DNA of 9,823 nt, taken from Candidatus Aciduliprofundum sp. GTDB lineage: Archaea > Thermoplasmatota > Thermoplasmata > Thermoplasmatales > Aciduliprofundaceae. The notes beneath the pieces were generated by a model. It was given only the letters and a program-made list of their open reading frames with translations. It searched no databases and was not told the DNA's origin. The position numbers and the translations under genes were made by a program. Below, in pieces: positions 1-5,816 of this stretch (the stretch's first letter is position 1; every line of letters begins with the position of its first letter). The stretch covers positions 1 to 9,823 of the forward strand of contig WAKY01000033.1 of assembly GCA_015523135.1 (NCBI GenBank), read 5' to 3'.

Positions 1-7
1 AAAAATA

Positions 8-183
8 GGGGTTATATGCCATCATATCGGGGCAATATGGGGGGGTATATGGCCACCAATTTTAAGGGGTTATAATAGCAAAAAGGGTGGATTTTAGGGC
101 TATATGGGGGGTTAAAAGGGGTAAAATGGCATGAATTTTCATGGATAAGGGGAGGAAAGAGCAATCAGGGGTATGGGTCCGGG
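8..183 (+). repeat. G-tract cluster with possible G-quadruplex
   Basis: Non-coding stretch with repeated runs of three to seven G on the + strand: 8-11, 29-32, 39-45, 66-69, 85-87, 97-99, 106-111, 118-121, 149-152, 168-171, 175-177 and 181-183. They are separated by AT-rich spacers, several of which contain TATATGG or AATATGG. The runs at 85-87, 97-99, 106-111 and 118-121 have loops of 9, 6 and 6 nt and could fold as an intramolecular G-quadruplex. The tracts look like a decayed irregular repeat rather than a regular tandem array. A near-palindrome, CATGAA-TT-TTCATG, sits at 130-143. No coding frame of useful length and no tRNA or rRNA-like element is visible. The G-runs are directly seen; folding and function are inference. 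Confidence 0.5.
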
Positions 184-202
184 AATGCCCAACGATACCC
201 AT
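173..202. repeat. Compound inverted repeat (bulged stem-loop)
   Basis: ATGGGT (173-178) pairs with ACCCAT (197-202), and inside it GGG (181-183) pairs with CCC (188-190) around an AATG loop. An alternative register pairs GGGTAT (169-174) with ATACCC (195-200). The stem is interrupted by CC on one side and AACGAT on the other. It lies at the end of the G-tract cluster and directly before the T-tailed hairpin at 209-230, so it may be part of the same structured transcript or an operator-like site. The pairing is real but short; function is unknown. Confidence 0.3.
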
Positions 203-208
203 CAAGTT

Positions 209-230
209 GCGTGAATTTTTCACGCTTTTT
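209..230 (+). terminator. Hairpin plus T5, intrinsic-terminator-like
   Basis: GCGTGAA (209-215) and TTCACGC (219-225) form a perfect 7-bp stem with a TTT loop, followed at once by TTTTT (226-230). This is the form of an intrinsic terminator for + strand transcription. No gene ending just upstream is visible, so it could end a transcript coming from before the window or a short RNA made from the G-rich region, insulating the operon that starts at 425. Many archaea terminate mainly on T-tracts, so the hairpin itself may be incidental. Confidence 0.38.
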
Positions 231-389
231 CATGAGAAGTTATGTTAAAAAAAATTGAAAATTTTTGAAAAAAACTCTCGAAGATTGATTTTCTCAATTT
301 TTCAATTAGTATAAGATTTCCTGAGGGAAAGAAGAAGAGTTGGTATGTGAGATATTAAACGCTTTACATTAGGTATTTTTTCTTCGTGT
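231..389. other. AT-rich intergenic leader region
   Basis: No supported gene is seen here. The stretch is very AT-rich, with A- and T-runs and a 9-bp inverted repeat, AATTGAAAA (253-261) with TTTTCAATT (299-307), separated by 37 nt. In sequence of this composition such a repeat is only weak evidence for a regulatory site. It fills the space between the T-tailed hairpin and the predicted promoter of the operon. Confidence 0.3.
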
Positions 390-404
390 AAAACTTTAAA
401 TTTC
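390..404 (+). promoter_or_regulatory. Archaeal TATA-box promoter of the three-gene operon
   Basis: TTTAAATTT (395-403), preceded by the purine/A-rich TAAAAC (a possible BRE), is centred about 26 nt upstream of the ATG at 425. That distance puts the expected transcription start at or within a few bases of the start codon. There is no Shine-Dalgarno-like sequence between the box and the ATG. Together these predict a leaderless message for the first gene, a common archaeal arrangement. No second promoter is apparent between the three genes, whose gaps are 6 and 1 nt, so this is probably the promoter for all three. Confidence 0.5.
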
Positions 405-424
405 ATGGTTCATTTAATTCCAAC

Positions 425-3400
425 ATGCCTGATAGTTCTATTGCAGGAGAAATAAAGAATATACTTCAAAATCTCAATTCTGAAAATGCCGAAAATTCTT
501 TTAGAGAGATATTCTGCAAGATCTTGGGATTTGAGTACTCTGAATCGCATCCTTTATACCTTCCAGAGTTGGAAGATGAACTAGATGGAGACCTTGTAAC
601 GATAGCCAAAACTAATCCAGATATTGGGGAGCCCTTCTATGTTTTATACGGTAAATCTCCAAAAATAACCAAGACAAGTAGGAGGAAGATCGTGAAAAAG
701 ATAGTAAATGAATTCTCATATGAGGAAGAAGCCTCCTTTATACTTATCCTAGAAGATGAGTACAGAGGTATATGGGAAATAGTGAGCTATGCAACACTGT
801 TTGGAAGGCTCCAGCTGAGAATATTTAAGGTAGGTCCAGGAGAGGCCCACAGGACTACCGCTGAGAATTTGGCAAAATTAAAGCTGGAGAATGCAAACAT
901 CACAAGAAGCAAAGTTGCTGAAATGGTAGAGAATGCTTTCAGCGTTGAGCCTGTTACCGAAGAGTTTTTTGAAGAATACAAATGTGTTATCAAGCACCTG
1001 CGTGAATATATAGAGAGAATGTACAATAGCCAGTTAGAAAGCAGCACTCCCACAGGGATATCCCCACAATTATTCATCTACAGGGCATCCAAGAGCTTTG
1101 CTCATACTTTGCTAAACAGATTGATGTTTATCATGTTTCTCCAAAAGAAAGGATGGATTGGAGGGAGAAAGAATTTTCTTCAATGGCTCTATGAGGTTTA
1201 TGAAAATAATGACTTTGAAGATTTCTATGGTGAGTTTCTCAGACCCCTGTTTTTGGATGTATTGAACAGACCCCATTCCGAGAAAGTAGAATTTGTAAAA
1301 TCCTTAAATTTACCCGACGAAGTCAAAGAGGCATATCTCAGCATACACTATTACAACGGTGGATTGTTCAATCATCTTTACGAATTTGGGGTTGATTTGG
1401 ATGATATCATTAAAAGCTTTACTGGAGAGAATGGTAAAGAGGTTATTAAGGAGGTTATGGAGCTTCTCCATAAGTACAATTTTACAATATCGGAAGAATC
1501 CCCATTTGAAGTTGAAGTTGCCGTTGATCCGGCTATGTTAGGGTATCTTTATGAATCTTTAATTGCAGAGGAAGAGAGAGGTTCTGCTGGAATATTCTAC
1601 ACACCAAAGGAAGAAGTGGATTTTATGTGTAGAATGGCATTATATAATCATCTTTCAAAGGTTGCAGATAGAGATGTATTACTAAAACTTCTATTTTCTG
1701 AAGAGAATGTAATTGTGCCCAGAGAAGTTATTGATGAACTAGATAAAATAAAGATTGTGGATCCTGCCAGTGGCTCTGGGGCTTTTCTAGTTGGGATGTT
1801 CAATGTTATAAAGGAAATATACGAGAAGGCTGGAGTTAGGGTGGATTTTGAAAGGAAGAAGAAGATAATAAGGGAGAATCTACACGGCGTGGATGTAAAA
1901 GAATGGGCAGTGCGCGTTGCTGAGCTGAGATTGTGGCTAGCACTGATTGAAGATGAGGAAAATATGCCTAACTATGAACCTTTGTTGCCCAACTTAACAC
2001 CAAATCTGAGAGTGGGTGATTCTCTTGTATCTGAAGGAATAACTGTTGACAATTTCACGCTGGGTGGTGTGAAAATAGCCGGAGTTCCACTGCATTTGAA
2101 AATCTCCAGAGATATGGTAAATGCTATGCGGAGGCAGAAAGAGAAAATAATAGAGCTTAAACGCAAAGTGTTCAATGGTGAAATTAGCGTTGTTGAATTT
2201 GAAAAAGAGAGAATAAGATTGTTTGTGGAGGCTGTGAGTTCTACAGGGCTGCAGAGAACTCTTCAAAATTCCGCAACTGCTGAATCGGAAGAGATAGAAA
2301 GGTTAATAGATGCTTTCAATTCGGGCAAGAGCATTCAAATCCCGTTCTTCTGGGACTTTGACTTTGCAGATGTGAGCGGATTTGATGTGGTCATTGCAAA
2401 CCCGCCGTATGTTAGGCAAGAGAGCATATATCCCGAGTTCTTCGATCCAGATGAGCTGGAGCTCTTGGATATTAATGTCTCTAAACTGAAAGATGCTTAC
2501 AAGAAGGCCATAATTGAAAATACCAAGAAAATTGTAGATACGAGCATAAACAAGAGGTCCGATATTTACACCTATTTCTTTATGCGCGGTTTGAAGCTAC
2601 TAAAACATGGAGGCACACTGGTGTTCATCACTTCAAATTCATGGCTGGACGTGGGCTATGGAGAATGGATGCAAGAGGCTTTTTTGAAATATACGCACCT
2701 GCGCTACGTGTTTGACTATCCGCACCGCAGCTTCAAGGAGGCAGATGTGAACACAGTAATCACGGTGATGGAGAAGAAGGGAGATATCCTCCTCAGCCCA
2801 GATGCGAGGGTAAAGTTCGTAAAGCTGAAGAAGAAGATAGGCACGTTGCTGTACGAGGATTTCAGGGAGATAGTTACAATTGATGATGGGGAGAGTGTTA
2901 AGGTATTTGACGCAGAAGTTATTTCGGTGGAGACGGACACGGGGAGGTACAGAATCTTGGACGAGGTGAACTTGGCGAAGCTCGGCTGGGCCCGGGTGCA
3001 GAGGGCCGAGATGGGTGAGGAGGAGAAATATTCCTTCACGAATTACGCAGGTGCTAAGTGGGGAGGCATACTTATCCGCGCCCCGGAGATATTCTACACG
3101 ATTCTGCGCAAGGGCGGGGACAAGTTAGTGCGACTGGGGGAGATTGCGGATGTTAAAAGAGGATTCACAACCGGCGCCAACGAGTTCTTCTACTTGGAGC
3201 CGATAAAGAACCCTGATGCCTGGCCCAAGTGCGAGATTTGCGGGAGAGTGCACGGCCCGGATGAGGGCCTCATCGCCGTGAAGAACGGCGCGGGGTGGAT
3301 TGGATACATAGAGGAGGAGTTTTTGAAGCCTGTAATAATAAGCCCTCGTGAAATTAAAAAACCATTAATTTTCGAGCGAAACCTAAAAAGGATGGCATTT

Positions 3401-4090
3401 ATCTGTGACGAATCTAAAGATTCATTAAGAAGTTCTCGAAAACTTCATGCTCTTAATTATATTCAATGGGGAGAGCAGAAAGGATATCCTCAGCGTACCA
3501 CCCTTAGGGGTAGGAGGCCATGGTATGGATTAGTTCCACACAATACTCCCGATGTGCTCTGGCCAATGATACACAATGATAGACTTATTGTTGGAATATT
3601 GCAAAGTAAAAATATTGTAGTTGATCATAATCTATTTGAGATAACAACTAATGAAAAAGGTTCATCGTTGACTCTTTTTGCTTCTTTATTTGCAACCTAT
3701 CAAGCACTTGTTCGAGAACTTATTGGACGGGCAAATCTTGGAGAAGGTGCACTAAAAACTGAAGGTGTTGATATCCAAAAGCTCATTATTTTTAAGTTTA
3801 GTGCATTAAATAACCACACAGAACAATTAGAGAATGTATTTGAAAGGTTAAAGAATTATGAGATTAAATCCATCTTCGAAGAGCTCGGGCTTCCGAGGCC
3901 CAACCGGGACCTGAGCAACATCAATCCCGAGGATGTGTCGCTGGATGGCGTGATGCCCGACCGGAGGGAATTGGACCGGATCATCTTCGAGGCGCTGGGG
4001 CTGACCGAGGAGGAGCAGCTGGAGGTTTACCGCGCTGTGGTGGAATTAGTGAAAGAGAGATTGGTGAAGGCGCGGACGTTCGGGAGGTGA
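425..4090 (+). CDS. Eco57I/PglX-like adenine-specific DNA methyltransferase
   Basis: A 1221-aa protein of the Eco57I/type IIG/PglX class, expected to transfer a methyl group from S-adenosylmethionine to N6 of adenine in a specific DNA sequence. Visible landmarks are an N-terminal domain (about 1-200) typical of COG1002-type enzymes; FYTP at 391-394 (motif X region); the SAM-binding motif I, VDPASGSGAF (445-454); a charged, probably coiled segment around 560-620; and the catalytic motif IV, NPPY (659-662). The target recognition region starts near GEIADVKRG (905 onward), includes a C936-x2-C939-G-R-V-H943 zinc-knuckle-like element, and runs to about 1150, followed by a conserved C-terminal tail. 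I see no intact PD-(D/E)XK nuclease motif at the N-terminus, so cleavage may rest on the two downstream proteins. The ATG fits a leaderless start 26 nt after a TATA-like box. The gene is a GC mosaic (see the island at 3335-3868). Methyltransferase identity is secure; recognition sequence and nuclease capacity are unknown. Confidence 0.92.
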   Translation: MPDSSIAGEIKNILQNLNSENAENSFREIFCKILGFEYSESHPLYLPELEDELDGDLVTIAKTNPDIGEPFYVLYGKSPKITKTSRRKIVKKIVNEFSYEEEASFILILEDEYRGIWEIVSYATLFGRLQLRIFKVGPGEAHRTTAENLAKLKLENANITRSKVAEMVENAFSVEPVTEEFFEEYKCVIKHLREYIERMYNSQLESSTPTGISPQLFIYRASKSFAHTLLNRLMFIMFLQKKGWIGGRKNFLQWLYEVYENNDFEDFYGEFLRPLFLDVLNRPHSEKVEFVKSLNLPDEVKEAYLSIHYYNGGLFNHLYEFGVDLDDIIKSFTGENGKEVIKEVMELLHKYNFTISEESPFEVEVAVDPAMLGYLYESLIAEEERGSAGIFYTPKEEVDFMCRMALYNHLSKVADRDVLLKLLFSEENVIVPREVIDELDKIKIVDPASGSGAFLVGMFNVIKEIYEKAGVRVDFERKKKIIRENLHGVDVKEWAVRVAELRLWLALIEDEENMPNYEPLLPNLTPNLRVGDSLVSEGITVDNFTLGGVKIAGVPLHLKISRDMVNAMRRQKEKIIELKRKVFNGEISVVEFEKERIRLFVEAVSSTGLQRTLQNSATAESEEIERLIDAFNSGKSIQIPFFWDFDFADVSGFDVVIANPPYVRQESIYPEFFDPDELELLDINVSKLKDAYKKAIIENTKKIVDTSINKRSDIYTYFFMRGLKLLKHGGTLVFITSNSWLDVGYGEWMQEAFLKYTHLRYVFDYPHRSFKEADVNTVITVMEKKGDILLSPDARVKFVKLKKKIGTLLYEDFREIVTIDDGESVKVFDAEVISVETDTGRYRILDEVNLAKLGWARVQRAEMGEEEKYSFTNYAGAKWGGILIRAPEIFYTILRKGGDKLVRLGEIADVKRGFTTGANEFFYLEPIKNPDAWPKCEICGRVHGPDEGLIAVKNGAGWIGYIEEEFLKPVIISPREIKKPLIFERNLKRMAFICDESKDSLRSSRKLHALNYIQWGEQKGYPQRTTLRGRRPWYGLVPHNTPDVLWPMIHNDRLIVGILQSKNIVVDHNLFEITTNEKGSSLTLFASLFATYQALVRELIGRANLGEGALKTEGVDIQKLIIFKFSALNNHTEQLENVFERLKNYEIKSIFEELGLPRPNRDLSNINPEDVSLDGVMPDRRELDRIIFEALGLTEEEQLEVYRAVVELVKERLVKARTFGR
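3335..3868 (+). other. AT-rich island over the methyltransferase target recognition core
   Basis: Within the methyltransferase gene, composition drops sharply here. Hand counts of 60-nt lines give about 70% GC at 3241-3300, 25% at 3601-3660 and 65% at 3961-4020. The island encodes roughly residues 970-1148, the variable core of the target recognition region. Its edges fall in segments that look conserved in this family: the FLKPVIISPREI block before it and the IFEELGLPRPNRD block after it. The reading frame is intact throughout. The simplest reading is replacement of the specificity core by homologous exchange through the conserved flanks. The composition change is directly seen; the exchange is inference. 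Confidence 0.7.
4083..4090 (+). promoter_or_regulatory. Ribosome binding site for the DUF262-DUF1524 gene
   Basis: GGAGGTGA matches the anti-Shine-Dalgarno end of archaeal 16S rRNA perfectly and ends 6 nt before the ATG at 4097. It overlaps the last codons and the TGA stop (4088-4090) of the methyltransferase gene, which indicates translational coupling. It also argues against the out-of-frame ATG at 4090, which opens only a few codons. Confidence 0.85.
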
Positions 4091-4096
4091 TGGAAA

Positions 4097-5815
4097 ATGG
4101 TTACTATTACAAGTAAGCCAATAGATGCGATAGAAATGACAGTAGAAAATCTTTTTAGTGGAAACAAAATTTATATTGTGCCTGACTACCAGAGAACCTA
4201 TGCTTGGGAGCAAGATCAGTTAGAAGATTTGTTAAGAGATGTTGAATCCATAAGCGAAGATAATCAACATTTTCTAGGTGCTATAGTAGTTATTCCTAAG
4301 GCACAAAATCCGAAAGTTGATATCTATGAAATTGTAGATGGTCAACAGAGAATGGCAACTCTTTTGATATGGTTAGCAGCAATACGTGATTTCTTCAAAG
4401 ATGAAGGTATGGAAGATAAAGCTGAAAAGATTAAAAATAAGCTGCTATTTTATGAAGACTGGGATGGGAACCTGCATCCTAGAGTAAAATTAAACAAACT
4501 AGATGATGGCATCTTCCAGAAGATATTAAAAGGTAACGTAAATTTGATCTCCGATCGAGATAACCTAGTGTTTAAAGCGTATGAATTTCTAAAGAATTCT
4601 TCAAAAGATAAAGATCCTATGAAGCTTATGGATAAAATCCTTAAAAAAATAAGCGTAGTTCACATAGAGGTTAAAAATCATCTTGTAGCTTTTAAATTAT
4701 TTGAGACTCTTAACGATAGAGGATTAGAGCTTTCTGCTGCTGATCTAATAAAAAATTATCTTCTTATGAAGATCTCAGAAAAAAATAATGATAAAATAGA
4801 TGAGGCTGTAGAAAAGTGGAATGATATGTTTGAAAATGTTAGAGATTTAGAACCCGTTAAATTCATAAGAAGATATATGCTTTCCACTTATTCAGGAAAA
4901 ATTTCTGAATCTAGGTTATATGACTTTACAGTTAAGCTGTTTGAAAAATCCAGTTTAGATGATATTATGGGGTTTATAGATTCCTTACGAAAGTTCTCTG
5001 TAATCTACCGAAAAATAGCTAATGCCGAATGTGAGAATATCAACATTAATAATGCACTCAAACGTTTACAGATGGTTGAGGTCGTCACTAGTTACACTCT
5101 TTTAATGCGTCTTTTTGATTTGTATTATCAAGGAGTATTAAAAGATGAGCATATATTAAAAATTATAGATTTAATAGAGAAGTTCCATATATGGTGGGGC
5201 ATAACAGGATTATCCACTAATAAACTTGATACAATATACAATGAGCTATCCTTAAAGGTTATTGATATGGTCAATGAAAATAAAAGTGGTGAAGAGATAG
5301 TAGATCTTATTAAGGATAAATATAAGATTGAGATAAAAAGCTATTTGCCATCTCCAACAAAAGACTTTTTAGAACGCTTTAGAACTAGGAAATTTACAGC
5401 AGGAAGCACAAGAACCAAATATATACTGTGGCAGTTAAATAACCCTACGGGAGAAACCTCTCTTAATTTAAGTGATATACACACCGAGCATATTATGCCC
5501 AAAACACTAAATAAAAAGTGGATAGAATATTTAAAAAATTATACTGGAATATTTGATACCCAAAAACTCAAGGAAAAACATAAAGAATATATAAACAGAA
5601 TAGGAAATCTAACAATAATAAAGGGAGCTTGGAATATTTCTATGTCAAACAGGATTTTTGAGGATAAGAAAAAAGATTATGAGAGATCTGAGATAGGCAT
5701 AACTAAAGATTTGACTAAATATGAAAAATGGACCTTTGAAGAGATAGAAAAAAGATCAGAAGAACTTGCAAAGATAGCCTTATCCAGATGGAACCTATTT
5801 GAGGGAGGATGTTAA
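4097..5815 (+). CDS. Fused DUF262-DUF1524 nuclease, GmrSD-like
   Basis: A 572-aa protein with the layout of fused GmrS-GmrD type IV restriction enzymes. The N-terminal DUF262 (ParB/Srx-like) part shows PDYQRTYAW (29-37), HFLG (58-61) and the DGQQR motif (81-85) linked to nucleotide binding and hydrolysis. Near 203-232 is the family signature FETLNDRGLELSAADLIKN. A helical middle leads to the C-terminal DUF1524 HNH-like nuclease, with HTEHIMP (462-468; His462 and His465 are candidate metal or catalytic residues) and RIGNL (501-505) followed by SNRIF and Lys-rich residues. The length is normal for the fusion and all key motifs are present, so it should be active. Known GmrSD enzymes cut DNA bearing modified cytosines, but DUF262 proteins also occur in other defence systems. 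Here the gene lies 6 nt after a methyltransferase and 1 nt before a PLD-helicase, suggesting it is the nuclease subunit of a larger system. It is clearly more AT-rich than its neighbours (a sampled line, 5281-5340, is 25% GC), which may mean a separate origin. Confidence 0.93.
   Translation: MVTITSKPIDAIEMTVENLFSGNKIYIVPDYQRTYAWEQDQLEDLLRDVESISEDNQHFLGAIVVIPKAQNPKVDIYEIVDGQQRMATLLIWLAAIRDFFKDEGMEDKAEKIKNKLLFYEDWDGNLHPRVKLNKLDDGIFQKILKGNVNLISDRDNLVFKAYEFLKNSSKDKDPMKLMDKILKKISVVHIEVKNHLVAFKLFETLNDRGLELSAADLIKNYLLMKISEKNNDKIDEAVEKWNDMFENVRDLEPVKFIRRYMLSTYSGKISESRLYDFTVKLFEKSSLDDIMGFIDSLRKFSVIYRKIANAECENININNALKRLQMVEVVTSYTLLMRLFDLYYQGVLKDEHILKIIDLIEKFHIWWGITGLSTNKLDTIYNELSLKVIDMVNENKSGEEIVDLIKDKYKIEIKSYLPSPTKDFLERFRTRKFTAGSTRTKYILWQLNNPTGETSLNLSDIHTEHIMPKTLNKKWIEYLKNYTGIFDTQKLKEKHKEYINRIGNLTIIKGAWNISMSNRIFEDKKKDYERSEIGITKDLTKYEKWTFEEIEKRSEELAKIALSRWNLFEGGC
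5804..5808 (+). promoter_or_regulatory. Ribosome binding site deciding the start of the PLD-helicase gene
   Basis: GGAGG lies inside the last codons of the upstream gene and ends 8 nt before the ATG at 5817. The reading frame is open further back to a TTG at 5799, but that codon has no such site at a suitable distance, and starting there would add only MREDVK before MPDS. The ATG at 5817, one base after the upstream stop (TAA, 5813-5815), is therefore the preferred start and implies coupled translation. Confidence 0.78.
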
Positions 5816-5816
5816 A

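Noticed and set aside
1..75. Open + strand frame running from the left edge to TAA at 73-75
   Set aside because: Only 24 codons, Gly/Met/Tyr-rich because of the G-tracts and TATATG repeats, with no protein-like signal. It looks like a by-product of the repeats.
302..406. Minus-strand 34-codon frame beginning MKFKVLHEEK upstream of and divergent from the operon
   Set aside because: It has no ribosome binding site or recognisable motif, is short, lies in AT-rich intergenic sequence and overlaps the predicted promoter. It is possible but not supportable as a gene.
1..424. CRISPR array or tRNA in the upstream region
   Set aside because: The G-tracts are irregularly spaced with no constant repeat or spacer length, and no cloverleaf can be formed.
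787..1077. Minus-strand open frames inside the large genes (also near 1972-2266, 2716-3039, 6257-6604, 7114-7320, 8223-8641)
   Set aside because: They lie opposite well-supported genes, lack ribosome binding sites and family-like composition, and read as shadows of the coding strand.
4090..4116. ATG at 4090 overlapping the methylase stop
   Set aside because: It opens only eight codons before TAA. The ATG at 4097, with correctly spaced GGAGGTGA, is the real start.
5799..5816. TTG start six codons earlier for the PLD-helicase
   Set aside because: The GGAGG at 5804-5808 is correctly spaced for the ATG at 5817, and the extra residues would be encoded by the ribosome binding site itself.
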